From Phenylobacterium sp. (GTDB taxonomy: Bacteria; Pseudomonadota; Alphaproteobacteria; Caulobacterales; Caulobacteraceae), in the NCBI RefSeq assembly GCF_030693625.1, contig NZ_JAUYAF010000018.1, positions 58,380-122,379 on the forward strand: 64,000 nt of DNA, given 5' to 3'. Shown here piece by piece: positions 8,552-17,720 of this stretch. The notes under the pieces are model-generated. The model was not told where the DNA came from. It worked only from the letters and a program-made list of their open reading frames with translations, and searched no databases. Position 1 is the first letter of the stretch; each line of letters begins with the position of its first letter. Both the position numbers and the translations under genes were made by a program.

Positions 8552-9836
8552 CGGCGCCCTCCCCAAGGACAAGACCGCCTTCCGCCAAGGGCTGGAGACG
8601 CGTCTGAAGAAGCGCTACGCCCAGGAGCGACGCTTCCGGCTGTACGGCCAGCTGGCGATCGTCTTCGCCCTCGGCTTCCTCGTGATGCTGGTGGGCCGGA
8701 TCGGCCTGCAGGGCTATTCCACCTTCATCGACTACCAGGTCACCCAGACCATCTATGTCGACCCCGCGAAGGTGAACGCGGCCGACATCGTCGGCTCCAA
8801 TTTCGACCGGCTTGTGGCCGAACAGATGCTGGCCAGGATGGGCGAGACCGACGACGAGTCCGGCGAGGCGTCGGGCAAGATGATGGACATCATCTCCAAC
8901 GACTTCGGCTACCAGCTCCTGGAGATGGTCCGGGATGATCCGTCCCTGATCGGCAAGCAGGTCACCCTGAGCGGCCCCGTGAAGGCCGACGCCGCGCTCT
9001 ACTACAAGGGTGAGCTGAAGCGCTCCACGCCGCAGGACGAGCGCAAGCTCGACGACCGTCAGCTCACCTGGCTCGACAAGATGCAGGCCTCCGGCGCCGT
9101 CTCGAAGGGCTTCAACCTGGACTTCCTCACCAAGTCCGACTCCACCGAGCCGGAACAGGCCGGCGTGCTCGGCGCCGTGGTCGGCTCGGCCATGATGCTG
9201 CTGGTGACCGCGGTTCTGGCCGTGCCCATCGGGGTGCTGGCGGCGACCTATCTGGAAGAGTTCGCGCCCAAGAACCGCTGGACCGACCTGATTGAGGTCA
9301 ACATCAACAACCTCGCCGCCGTGCCCTCCATCGTCTACGGCCTGCTCGGCCTGGCGGTGTTCATCAACTGGATGCACGTGCCCCGGTCCTCGCCCCTGGT
9401 GGGCGGGCTGGTCCTGGCGCTGATGGCCCTGCCCACGGTGATCATCGCCACCCGCTCGGCGCTGAAGGCGGTGCCCCCCTCCATCCGGGAAGCGGCCCTG
9501 GGGGTCGGCGCCTCGCGCACCCAGACCGTGTTCCACCATGTCCTGCCCCTGGCCATGCCGGGCGTCATGACCGGCGCGATCCTGTCGCTGGCTCACGCGC
9601 TCGGCGAGACCGCCCCCCTGCTGATGATCGGCATGATCTCCTTCGTGCCCGGCGTGCCCGAGGGCTTCACCGGGGCGGCCACCGTCCTGCCGGTCCAGGT
9701 CTTCATCTGGGAAAATGCCTCGGAGCGCGCCTTCCATGAGCGCACCGCCGCGGCGATTCTCGTCCTCCTCGCCTTCATGATCATCATGAACCTGGCTGCG
9801 ATCCTCCTGCGCCGCCGCTTCGAACGCCGGTGGTAG
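8544..9836 (+). CDS. pstA: Phosphate ABC transporter permease PstA
   Basis: A 430-residue partner permease of PstC. One N-terminal membrane helix is followed by a long periplasmic insertion (about residues 50-195), then the transport domain with [20 protein letters not shown] and the coupling loop [21 protein letters not shown]. The large soluble insertion is usual in alphaproteobacterial PstA. Its ATG overlaps the pstC stop, indicating translational coupling. Confidence 0.93.
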   Translation: MTDGALPKDKTAFRQGLETRLKKRYAQERRFRLYGQLAIVFALGFLVMLVGRIGLQGYSTFIDYQVTQTIYVDPAKVNAADIVGSNFDRLVAEQMLARMGETDDESGEASGKMMDIISNDFGYQLLEMVRDDPSLIGKQVTLSGPVKADAALYYKGELKRSTPQDERKLDDRQLTWLDKMQASGAVSKGFNLDFLTKSDSTEPEQAGVLGAVVGSAMMLLVTAVLAVPIGVLAATYLEEFAPKNRWTDLIEVNINNLAAVPSIVYGLLGLAVFINWMHVPRSSPLVGGLVLALMALPTVIIATRSALKAVPPSIREAALGVGASRTQTVFHHVLPLAMPGVMTGAILSLAHALGETAPLLMIGMISFVPGVPEGFTGAATVLPVQVFIWENASERAFHERTAAAILVLLAFMIIMNLAAILLRRRFERRW

Positions 9837-9840
9837 TCAG

Positions 9841-10716
9841 ATGATCCGGCGTCAAATCCCAAGGTCCCCCATGCCCGCCCAGCGTGACGACAGCCAGGCC
9901 CACGGCTCGGCGCCCGTCCATATCACCGTCGACCGCGCCCACGCCGGCGGTCCCCAGCACGCGATCAAAATCCGCGCCCGCGACGTCAACGTCTTCTACG
10001 GTGACAAGCAGGCTCTGTTCGACGTTTCCCTGGACGTGCCGGAAAAGGCGGTGACAGCCCTGATCGGTCCCTCCGGCTGCGGCAAGTCGACCTTCCTGCG
10101 TTGCATCAATCGGATGAACGACACCATCCCCGGCGCCACGGTCCGCGGTCGGATCGAACTCGACGGCGAGGACGTCAACGACCGGGCCATCGACCCCGTC
10201 ATCTTGCGCGGCCGGGTGGGCATGGTGTTCCAGAAGCCCAATCCCTTTCCCAAGACCATCTTCGAGAACGTCGCCTACGGGGCCCGCATCCACGGCCTGA
10301 CCACCAGCAAGTCCGAGCTGGAGGCCCTGGTGGAAACCTCGCTGAAGAAGGCCGGCCTTTGGGGCGAGGTGGCCGACCGACTGCACCAACCCGGAACCGG
10401 CCTGTCCGGCGGCCAGCAGCAGCGCTTGGTGATCGCCCGCGCCATCGCCGTCTCCCCCGAGGTGATCCTGATGGACGAGCCCTGCTCGGCCCTGGACCCC
10501 ATCGCCACGGCGCGGATCGAGGAACTGATCGACGAGCTGCGCAACCAGTACTGCATCGTCATCGTCACCCACTCCATGGCCCAGGCCGCGCGGGTGTCGC
10601 AGAAGACCGCCTTCTTCCACCTGGGCAAGCTGGTGGAGGCCGGTCCTACCGGGGAGATCTTCACCAACCCGCGCGACAGCCGCACCCAGGACTACATCAC
10701 CGGCCGGTTCGGCTAG
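9841..10716 (+). CDS. pstB: Phosphate ABC transporter ATP-binding protein PstB
   Basis: A 291-residue ATPase with Walker [10 protein letters not shown], the signature [14 protein letters not shown], Walker [14 protein letters not shown] and the switch His in [13 protein letters not shown], all canonical for PstB. It powers phosphate import and contributes to signalling to PhoR through PhoU. ATG at 9841 sits four bases after the pstA stop; a second ATG at 9871 (MPAQRDDSQ) also has a plausible SD (AAGG), so the first ten residues are uncertain. Confidence 0.95.
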   Translation: MIRRQIPRSPMPAQRDDSQAHGSAPVHITVDRAHAGGPQHAIKIRARDVNVFYGDKQALFDVSLDVPEKAVTALIGPSGCGKSTFLRCINRMNDTIPGATVRGRIELDGEDVNDRAIDPVILRGRVGMVFQKPNPFPKTIFENVAYGARIHGLTTSKSELEALVETSLKKAGLWGEVADRLHQPGTGLSGGQQQRLVIARAIAVSPEVILMDEPCSALDPIATARIEELIDELRNQYCIVIVTHSMAQAARVSQKTAFFHLGKLVEAGPTGEIFTNPRDSRTQDYITGRFG

Positions 10717-10726
10717 GGGAACGGAC

Positions 10727-11428
10727 ATGAACGAGCACATCGTCAAATCCTACGAAGACGAGTTGAACACGCTGACCGCCGAGTGCGCCCGGATGGGCGG
10801 CCTGACGGAGGCCCAGGTCGGCGACGGCATCGACGCAGTCGTCCGCCGCGACACCACCCTGGCCGAGGCCGTTGTCGCCCGCGACGAGCGGCTGGATGTC
10901 CTGGAAGCCGACATCGAGCGCAAGGCGATCCGGCTGATCGCCCTGCGCCAGCCCATGGCCAATGACCTGCGCAAGACCGTGGCGGCCATGAAGATCGCCA
11001 TGAACCTCGAACGCTGCGGGGACCTGGCCAAGAACATCGCCAAGCGCACCCTGGTGCTGACCGAAGCCGAGCCCATGAGCCCCCTGACCCGCTCCATCGA
11101 GCGGATGGGCAAGCTGGTCCTGGGCCGGCTGAAGGACGTGCTGGACGCCTATACCGCGTCGGATCTGGACCGGGCGCTCGCCGTCTGGTCCCGCGACGAC
11201 GAGGTGGACGAGCACTACAACAGCCTGTTCCGCGAACTGCTGACCTACATGATGGGCGATCCGCGCACGATCACCGCCTGCGCCCACATGCTGTTCGTGG
11301 CCAAGAACCTCGAGCGCATCGGGGACCACGCCACCAACATCGCCGAGATCATCCACTACGAAATCACCGGGGCCGAGACGATCGGCTCGGCCCGGCCCAA
11401 GACTGACGCCCTGGCGAAGGAAATCTGA
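10727..11428 (+). CDS. phoU: Phosphate signalling regulator PhoU
   Basis: A 233-residue all-helical protein with two PhoU repeats, each with the metal-binding style motif: MKIAMNLERCGDLAKNIAKR and MLFVAKNLERIGDHATNIAE. PhoU links PstSCAB to PhoR and damps the Pho response when phosphate is plentiful. It lies 10 bases after pstB and two bases before phoB. Confidence 0.95.
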   Translation: MNEHIVKSYEDELNTLTAECARMGGLTEAQVGDGIDAVVRRDTTLAEAVVARDERLDVLEADIERKAIRLIALRQPMANDLRKTVAAMKIAMNLERCGDLAKNIAKRTLVLTEAEPMSPLTRSIERMGKLVLGRLKDVLDAYTASDLDRALAVWSRDDEVDEHYNSLFRELLTYMMGDPRTITACAHMLFVAKNLERIGDHATNIAEIIHYEITGAETIGSARPKTDALAKEI

Positions 11429-11430
11429 GA

Positions 11431-12123
11431 ATGATCCCCTACATCCTGGTGGTGGAAGACGAGGACGCTCTTTCCACCCTGCTGCAGTACAACCTCGAGA
11501 AGGAAGGCTACGACGTGGCCGTCGCCACGGACGGCGAGGAGGCCCTGACCCAGGTCAGCGAGCGCCTGCCCGACCTGGTGGTGCTGGACTGGATGCTGCC
11601 CAAGGTCTCGGGCATCGAGGTGTGCCGCCGGCTCCGCCAGCGCAGCGAGACCCGCAACATCCCGATCATCATGCTGACGGCGCGGGGCGAGGAGAGCGAT
11701 CGCATCCGCGGCCTCGACACCGGCGCCGACGACTACATCATAAAGCCCTTCGCCATGAGCGAGCTCTCGGCGCGCATCCGCGCCGTGCTGCGGCGCATCC
11801 GCCCGGGCCTCGCCGAGGACCGTGTCCATATCGGTGACCTGGTGATCGACCGCGTGGCGCACCGGGTGAAGCGGGCCGGCAGCGAGATCCACCTCGGTCC
11901 GACCGAATTCCGGCTGCTGGACTATCTGATGCAGCATCCGGGACGGGTATTCTCGCGCGAGCAGCTGCTGGACGCCGTCTGGGGCTCGGACGTCTATGTC
12001 GAGGCCCGCACGGTGGACGTCCACATCGGCCGCCTGCGCAAGGCCCTCAACCGTCAGGAAGCCGAGGCCGATCCCATCCGCACGGTGCGCTCGGCCGGCT
12101 ACTCCCTGGATATGGACGCCTGA
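11431..12123 (+). CDS. phoB: Phosphate response regulator PhoB
   Basis: A 230-residue OmpR-type regulator. The receiver domain has acidic residues VVEDED, phospho-acceptor Asp53 (VVLDWMLPKVSG) and conserved Lys in IIKPFAMSELSARI. The C-terminal winged helix reads LGPTEFRLLDYLMQHPGRVFS and RTVDVHIGRLRKALN. Phosphorylated PhoB should bind the 11-base-period boxes at 5544 and 7001, so the operon is probably autoregulated. Confidence 0.95.
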   Translation: MIPYILVVEDEDALSTLLQYNLEKEGYDVAVATDGEEALTQVSERLPDLVVLDWMLPKVSGIEVCRRLRQRSETRNIPIIMLTARGEESDRIRGLDTGADDYIIKPFAMSELSARIRAVLRRIRPGLAEDRVHIGDLVIDRVAHRVKRAGSEIHLGPTEFRLLDYLMQHPGRVFSREQLLDAVWGSDVYVEARTVDVHIGRLRKALNRQEAEADPIRTVRSAGYSLDMDA

Positions 12124-12134
12124 CTTCAGGCGTC
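12115..12134. terminator. Shared palindrome across the phoB and fbp stop codons
   Basis: GACGCCTGA (12115-12123) and TCAGGCGTC (12126-12134) form a perfect nine-base inverted repeat with a two-base centre. Each arm contains the last two codons (Asp-Ala) and stop of one of the convergent genes. It could act as a bidirectional terminator or block, though there is no U-run on either strand. Confidence 0.5.
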
Positions 12135-13118
12135 TCGGTGCAGGCGTTCCAGGTGCTCGACCTCGGCGCGTGAGCCCAGCATCACGGAAATCCGCTGGTG
12201 CAGGTCGGTGACCTCGGCGTCGAGGATGGGACCGTGGCCATCGAAGGCCGCGCCGCCCGCCTGCTCCACCAGCATCGACATCGGGTTGGCCTCGTACATC
12301 AGGCGCAGCTTGCCGGCCCGGTCGGGCTCGCGCGCGTCCCAGGGGTAGAGGAAGACGCCGCCGCGCATCATGATCCGGTGGACGTCGGCCACCATCGACG
12401 CGATCCAGCGCATGTTGAAGTTCTTGCCCCGGGGTCCGGTCTCGCCCTCCAGGCAGGTCTCGATATAGCCGCGCACCGCCGGCGCCCAATGGCGCAGGTT
12501 CGAGGCGTTGATCGCGTACTCCTTGGTCTCCACCGGTATGGTCACGCCAGACCCGGTCTGCAGCCAGTCGCCGGTTTCCGGGTCCAGGGTGAAGGCGTCG
12601 ACGCCGTCGCCAAGGGTCAGGACAAGGGTGGTCTGCGGGCCATAGACCACGTAGCCGGCGGCGACCTGCGCGCGGCCCTTCTGCAGGAAATCCGCCACGA
12701 CGGCCGGGCGCGGGGTGTCCACGCGGGGCGCGGGCAGGATCGAGAAGATCGTGCCGATGGAGACGTTGACGTCGATGTTGCTGGAGCCGTCCAGGGGATC
12801 AAACAGCAGCAGGTAGCCACCCTCGGGCGTGAGGTCGCGGACCGGATGGATGTCGTCCATCTCCTCCGAGGCCATGGCCATCAGAGCTTGCGACGCGCCG
12901 CAGCTTTCCAGCAGCATGTCGTTGGAGATGACGTCCAGCTTCTTCTGGACTTCGCCCTGGACGTTTTGGCTCTCGAGCGCCCCGAACACCTCCCCCAGCG
13001 CCCCGCGACGCACCAGAGCGCTGATCTCGGCGCTGGTCTGCACGACCGCCAGAATGAGGTCGGTGAGGGACGGTTGGCAGGCCTTGGCGGCCAGGCAGTC
13101 GCGGAGGGTGGTGGGCAT
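12126..13118 (-). CDS. fbp: Fructose-1,6-bisphosphatase class I
   Basis: A 330-residue cytosolic enzyme that hydrolyses fructose 1,6-bisphosphate to fructose 6-phosphate in gluconeogenesis. The metal- and substrate-binding motif [20 protein letters not shown] is complete, with ASEEMDDI upstream and [21 protein letters not shown] near the C-terminus. ATG at 13118 ([13 protein letters not shown]) is chosen because the 30 residues of an upstream extension are low-complexity and not family-like. It converges on phoB with only two bases between the stop codons. Confidence 0.93.
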   Translation of the reverse strand: MPTTLRDCLAAKACQPSLTDLILAVVQTSAEISALVRRGALGEVFGALESQNVQGEVQKKLDVISNDMLLESCGASQALMAMASEEMDDIHPVRDLTPEGGYLLLFDPLDGSSNIDVNVSIGTIFSILPAPRVDTPRPAVVADFLQKGRAQVAAGYVVYGPQTTLVLTLGDGVDAFTLDPETGDWLQTGSGVTIPVETKEYAINASNLRHWAPAVRGYIETCLEGETGPRGKNFNMRWIASMVADVHRIMMRGGVFLYPWDAREPDRAGKLRLMYEANPMSMLVEQAGGAAFDGHGPILDAEVTDLHQRISVMLGSRAEVEHLERLHRDA

Positions 13119-13301
13119 CAATCGTCCATCGGAAGGCGCCCGCCAGGGGCTCGCGGACCTAAGATCACAACCGGGTGCGATGGGACAAGCCCTGGCGGCT
13201 TGACCCACCGGGTAGCAGGCGAAAGCACAAGCTAGTCAAATTCGGGCGTCACTGACCTAGATTCGAGAATGCAGGCGCGCGTAGTCCGTAATCACTCGCG
13301 C

Positions 13302-13697
13302 CTATGCCCTACGGCGGCGATGGCTCGCATTCAGTGCTCTGAGCTCGTTTACCGTACTGATGACGAGGTTATGTGCTGCCGGATGATCCTCAGGGTCGAC
13401 TAGGGCTGCCAATACAGACAATTTTGCATAAATGGCATCGTAAGTTGTGGCGCTCAATTTTAGAACGACGGCTGACAACTCCTCACGTTGCTTAAATAGT
13501 TCGTCGAGACGCGCGTCAATATCACGCAATTCGTGCGCCGGGCCTAAATTTTCCTGAGCTGTCTCGCTTAGACTTAGCCAGTTGTAGTCACGCGCGAGGG
13601 AGCTTTCCACCTCCGCCCATCTTAGCGTCAGCGCTTGGATGCGAGCGTTCAATTTCAGCCACTGGTCGCACACGATGATTGGCTGGATGGCGTTCAT
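13302..13697 (-). CDS. Hypothetical protein, helical, in a lower-GC island
   Basis: About 131 residues, predicted mainly helical and rich in Leu/Ala/Glu (e.g. RDIDARLDELFKQREELSAVV), ending in a basic SHRRRRA tail. I do not recognise a family. The start is taken at ATG 13697 (MNAIQP); one further in-frame ATG lies seven codons upstream. Codon use is visibly less GC-biased than in fbp and purD on either side, suggesting acquisition. It is divergent from the XRE gene at 13911. Confidence 0.55.
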   Translation of the reverse strand: MNAIQPIIVCDQWLKLNARIQALTLRWAEVESSLARDYNWLSLSETAQENLGPAHELRDIDARLDELFKQREELSAVVLKLSATTYDAIYAKLSVLAALVDPEDHPAAHNLVISTVNELRALNASHRRRRA

Positions 13698-13910
13698 TGA
13701 GCATGCCCCAACTGCCAATGCACCGGAGCTAGACGGTGTCGCTCGACGGCTTGACGCGGTTCTCGCCTGTTCGAAGAGTGGTGGAGCATTGCCTTATCCA
13801 AAAGCGCTACGGCGGCCCTGACGAACTAGGAGAATGCTACTTATCGTCATCACTAGCAATGCTACCTATCGTCTGTCGACGTAGAGTCATCACTTCGTGA
13901 TCGTTGGAGG

Positions 13911-14129
13911 ATGAAGGGGCCGCCATCAAGATTGCGTCGCACCGTCGCCGACAACGTAAAGAGACTGCGCGCGTCATTGGGCATGAGTCAGGAGGCGCTT
14001 GCAGCCGAAGCAGGTCTTCACCGTACCTACATCGGGGCAATTGAACGAGCGGAGAGGAATCTCTCTCTAGATAATGTTGAGCGAATTGCTTCTGCCCTTA
14101 GGGTCAAGCCGGCATCTCTTATGGAGTAA
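13911..14129 (+). CDS. XRE-family helix-turn-helix regulator (small)
   Basis: A 72-residue protein consisting almost only of an HTH_3 domain: VADNVKRLRASLGMSQEALA (helices 1-2) and AGLHRTYIGAIERAERNLSL (recognition helix). Such single-domain Cro/C1-type proteins are found as phage repressors, restriction-modification controllers, antitoxins and orphan regulators; no such partner is visible except the unknown gene at 13302. GC content is lower than the flanks. The upstream base TGGAGG before ATG 13911 provides an SD. Confidence 0.8.
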   Translation: MKGPPSRLRRTVADNVKRLRASLGMSQEALAAEAGLHRTYIGAIERAERNLSLDNVERIASALRVKPASLME

Positions 14130-14266
14130 CTGCATAGGGCCACACATTGTTGCTGCTATTCAGGTTGCTCAATTTCTATGGAGCTCAAAGGATCTGAGCC
14201 GCAGCTAGACTCTTCCTCAGCATGGCTGCCGCTTGACCGGCTGGGTCTATCGGGCGAAAGCGCATC

Positions 14267-15544
14267 ATGAACATCCTCCTCGTCGGTTCGGGCGGGCGCG
14301 AACATGCCCTGGCCTGGAAGATCGCGGCCTCGCCGCTCCTGGGGCGCCTGGTGATCGCGCCCGGCAACCCCGGCATGACGGCCCTGGGGGAGCTGAGGCC
14401 GATCAAGCCCAATGACGTGCCGGCCCTGGTGGCCCTGGCCCGGGAGATCGCCGCCGACCTGGTGGTGATCGGGCCCGAGGTCTCCGTCGAGGCGGGCCTC
14501 GCCGACGCCCTGGCCGAGGGCTCCATTCCCTGCTTCGGGCCGGTCGCGCAGGCCGGCCAGCTTGAGAGCTCCAAGGCCTTCACCAAGGCCTTCTGCGACC
14601 GTCACAGCCTACCAACCTCGGCCTATGGCGTGTTCGAGGACGCCGCCATGGCCAAGGCCGCCCTCGCCGGCTTCAAGCCGCCCTACGTGATCAAGGCCGA
14701 CGGCCTCGCGGCCGGCAAGGGCGTGGTGATCGCCGAAGACCTGACGACCGCCGAGGCCGCCATCGACGACGCCCTTGGGGGCCGGTTCGGAACCGCTGGC
14801 GCACGGGTGGTGATCGAGGAGTTCCTGGTGGGCGAGATCGGATCGCTGTTCGCCCTGTGCGACGGCAAGACCTCGATCCTGTTCGGCGGCGCCCAGGATC
14901 ACAAGCGGGCCTATGACAACGAGCAGGGGCCCAACACCGGCGGCATGGGCACCTATTCCCCCGCGCCGGTCTTCACCCCGGCCCTGATGGACCAGACGCG
15001 CGAGCGCCTGGCCGAGCGCGCCTTCGCCGGGATCGCGGCGGAGGGGGCCCCCTATCGCGGCGTGCTGTTCGTGGAGCTGATGGCGACCGCGGACGGTCCC
15101 AAGCTGGTGGAATTCAACGTCCGGTTCGGCGATCCCGAGTGCCAGGTGCTGATGCTGCGGCTGGAGAGCGACCTGGTCCCCTATCTGCTGGCCTGCGCCA
15201 CCGGGACCCTGGACCAGATGCCCGCGCCCGTGTGGCGCGACGAGGCGGCCATGTGCGTCGTCATCGCCGCCGAAGGCTATCCCGACGCCCCCAGGACCGG
15301 GGCCGCCATCACCGGGGCCGAGCAGGACTTCGGCCCGGACGTGGTGGTCTTCCACGCCGGGACCTCGCGGGACGGCGACGGAACGCTGCGGGCCAGCGGC
15401 GGCCGGGTGCTGAATGTCTGCGCGCGGGGGCCCAGCCTGCAGGCGGCCCGCGACAGGGCCTATGCGGCGGTGGCCCAGATCCAACTGCCCGGCGGCTTCC
15501 ACCGCTCCGACATCGGCTGGCGCGTGCTGGGCAAGACCGCCTGA
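14267..15544 (+). CDS. purD: Phosphoribosylamine-glycine ligase
   Basis: A 425-residue enzyme that joins glycine to phosphoribosylamine (GAR synthetase, second step of purine synthesis). It begins with the family N-terminus MNILLVGSGGREHALAWK, has an ATP-grasp domain with VIKADGLAAGKGVVIA, the GARS signature RFGDPECQVLM, and the C-terminal domain ending LPGGFHRSDIGWRVL. Length and motifs are standard. No other purine gene is adjacent. Confidence 0.95.
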   Translation: MNILLVGSGGREHALAWKIAASPLLGRLVIAPGNPGMTALGELRPIKPNDVPALVALAREIAADLVVIGPEVSVEAGLADALAEGSIPCFGPVAQAGQLESSKAFTKAFCDRHSLPTSAYGVFEDAAMAKAALAGFKPPYVIKADGLAAGKGVVIAEDLTTAEAAIDDALGGRFGTAGARVVIEEFLVGEIGSLFALCDGKTSILFGGAQDHKRAYDNEQGPNTGGMGTYSPAPVFTPALMDQTRERLAERAFAGIAAEGAPYRGVLFVELMATADGPKLVEFNVRFGDPECQVLMLRLESDLVPYLLACATGTLDQMPAPVWRDEAAMCVVIAAEGYPDAPRTGAAITGAEQDFGPDVVVFHAGTSRDGDGTLRASGGRVLNVCARGPSLQAARDRAYAAVAQIQLPGGFHRSDIGWRVLGKTA

Positions 15545-15646
15545 TCTTCGAAGTTCCGGTATGAAGATCGCCTCTTGCCTTGCCGTCAGGGCTGGGGGGT
15601 CGGTATGGTGTTTTCAAACACGCGTAAGAGAACAAGGGGAACGCCC

Positions 15647-16720
15647 ATGGCCGAAGTCACCGAGCAGGCGCGCGAGCAGCTCAACACCGGCACCAAAGAG
15701 GTCGTGGAGAGCCACAAGTTCGACGAAGCCGCCCTGGCCGCCTGGATGGAAGCCAATGTCGCGGGCTATGCCGGGCCCCTGGAGGTCCGTCAGTTCAAGG
15801 GCGGGCAGTCGAACCCCACCTACCAGCTGGTGACCCCGAACAAGAAATACGTCCTGCGCCGCAAGCCGCCGGGCAAGCTGCTGCCCTCGGCCCACGCTGT
15901 GGACCGCGAGTACAAGGTGATCACCGCCCTGCACACCACCGGTTTCCCGGTGGCCAAGTCCTGGGGCCTGTGCGTCGACGACAGCGTCATCGGCACCATG
16001 TTCTACGTGATGGACATGGTGGAGGGCCGCATCCTCTGGGATCAGAGCCTGCCCCAGTACGAGCCGGCCGAGCGCCACGCCATCTACATGGCCAAGCTCA
16101 AGACCCTGGCTGACCTGCACAACACCGACCACGAGGCCATCGGCCTGGGCGACTATGGCCGGCCGGGCAACTATATGGGCCGTCAGGTCGATCGCTGGAC
16201 CAAGCAGTACAAGGCCAGCGAGACCGAGCACATCGAGGAGATGGAGCGGCTGATCAAGTGGCTGCCCGAGAGCCTGCCTGAGCAGGAGCGCACCTCCGTC
16301 GTGCACGGCGACTACCGCCTGGACAACATGGTGCTGCACGCCACTGAGCCGCGGGTGGTGGCGGTCCTGGACTGGGAGCTCTCGACCCTGGGCGAGCCCC
16401 TGGCCGACTTCACCTATCTGCTGATGAACTGGGTCAATGGCGGCATCTCGGCTATCCCCGACCTCAAGGCGCACGGCATCCCGACCCTGGACGAGTACGT
16501 CGCCGAATACTGCCGGCTGACCAACCGCGAGGCCCTGCACGACCTCAACTGGTTCTTCTCCTACAACATGTTCCGGCTGGCCGGGATCTGTCAGGGGATC
16601 GTGGGCCGCGCCCGGGACGGTACGGCCAACAGCCCGCAGGCCGCCGCCATGGCCCTGCGCGTGCCGCAGCTGGCCAAGGCCAGCTGGGCCTACGCCCAGA
16701 AGGCCGGCGCTAAGGTTTAA
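15647..16720 (+). CDS. Phosphotransferase family protein (APH fold, ACAD10/11-like)
   Basis: A 357-residue protein with a kinase-like fold: FKGGQSNPTYQL (nucleotide loop), VLRRKPPGKLLPSAHAVDRE, catalytic loop VVHGDYRLDNMVLH and metal-binding VLDWELSTLGEPLADF. This is the aminoglycoside phosphotransferase/choline-kinase-like group related to the kinase domain of ACAD10/11; in bacteria such genes often sit near fatty-acyl metabolism, and the substrate here is unknown. ATG 15647 has AAGGGG upstream. It overlaps the convergent lpxK by 11 bases. Confidence 0.85.
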   Translation: MAEVTEQAREQLNTGTKEVVESHKFDEAALAAWMEANVAGYAGPLEVRQFKGGQSNPTYQLVTPNKKYVLRRKPPGKLLPSAHAVDREYKVITALHTTGFPVAKSWGLCVDDSVIGTMFYVMDMVEGRILWDQSLPQYEPAERHAIYMAKLKTLADLHNTDHEAIGLGDYGRPGNYMGRQVDRWTKQYKASETEHIEEMERLIKWLPESLPEQERTSVVHGDYRLDNMVLHATEPRVVAVLDWELSTLGEPLADFTYLLMNWVNGGISAIPDLKAHGIPTLDEYVAEYCRLTNREALHDLNWFFSYNMFRLAGICQGIVGRARDGTANSPQAAAMALRVPQLAKASWAYAQKAGAKV

Positions 16721-17720
16721 GGGCTAGGTCCAGCAGCGCCTCGAGGGCGGCGTCGTCCTCGAACACCGCTGCGACCGGCCAGGCGCTGATCTTCGCGCGC
16801 CACGCCGGCGGCAGGCGCGCCCAGTCCTTTTCGGTGGTCACCAGCCCCGCACCGAAGGTCGCCGCGCGGTCGGCCAGGGCCTGCAGGGTACGTTCGTCAT
16901 AGGCCCTGTGGTCGGGGAAGGGCGCGAAGTCCTTCAGGTCGCATCCCGAAGCCTCGAGGGACCGCTCCACCTTCCACGGCTTGCCGACGCCGGCGAACCC
17001 GACCTGCGGCCCTGACGGGGGCGGGGCCGTGGGCGCCAGCCGGGCGATCAGCACGGGCTTGCCGGCGAACACCGCCACCAGGTCAGGATCGGGCGCCTCC
17101 ACGTCCGACGGCAGCATCAGGATCACCGCGTCGGCCCGGGCCAGACCGACGGCCAGGGGCTCGCGCAGAGGACCGGCGGGGAAGACCGCCCCGTCACCGA
17201 GCGGCCATTCGTTGTTGCGAGTCTCGCCGTCCACCACCACCAGGGACAGGGTCTTCTTGATGGAGGGGTTCTGGTGGCCGTCGTCCATCACCACGGCCTG
17301 GGCGCCGGCCCAGGCGGCCGCCAGGGCGCCGTTGGCCCGGTTGCGCGAGATCCAGATCGGCGCGTCGCCGGCCAGCATCAGCGGCTCGTCGCCCACCTGG
17401 GCCGCCGTGTGCCCGGTCGGGTCCACCTGCACGGGCCCTTCAAGGGATCCGCCATAGCCCTTGGACAGTCCATGCGCATCGACGTGCCGCGCGCGCAGAC
17501 GCCTCAGCAGTTCACGCACCACGGGGGTCTTGCCCGTGCCCCCGGCGGTGAGGTTGCCGACGCAGATCACCGGCACGCCGGGGTCGATGGGGGTGGTCTT
17601 GGCGATCCGCCGCGCCGTCACCGCCGCCCAGATCCAGGACAACGGTGTCAGCAGGGCGCGGCTGACGGGCGCCGGGGCGTGGTCGCGAACGTACCACCAG
17701 CGGGGCGTGGACAGCTTCAT
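16710..17720 (-). CDS. lpxK: Tetraacyldisaccharide 4'-kinase
   Basis: A 336-residue membrane-associated kinase that adds the 4'-phosphate in lipid A synthesis. It shows one N-terminal hydrophobic segment, the P-loop VICVGNLTAGGTGKTPVVRE, and the DDGHQNPSI motif with its catalytic acidic residues. Its ATG overlaps the waaA stop (ATGA), so it is the last gene of the lipid A/Kdo operon. Confidence 0.93.
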   Translation of the reverse strand: MKLSTPRWWYVRDHAPAPVSRALLTPLSWIWAAVTARRIAKTTPIDPGVPVICVGNLTAGGTGKTPVVRELLRRLRARHVDAHGLSKGYGGSLEGPVQVDPTGHTAAQVGDEPLMLAGDAPIWISRNRANGALAAAWAGAQAVVMDDGHQNPSIKKTLSLVVVDGETRNNEWPLGDGAVFPAGPLREPLAVGLARADAVILMLPSDVEAPDPDLVAVFAGKPVLIARLAPTAPPPSGPQVGFAGVGKPWKVERSLEASGCDLKDFAPFPDHRAYDERTLQALADRAATFGAGLVTTEKDWARLPPAWRAKISAWPVAAVFEDDAALEALLDLALKP

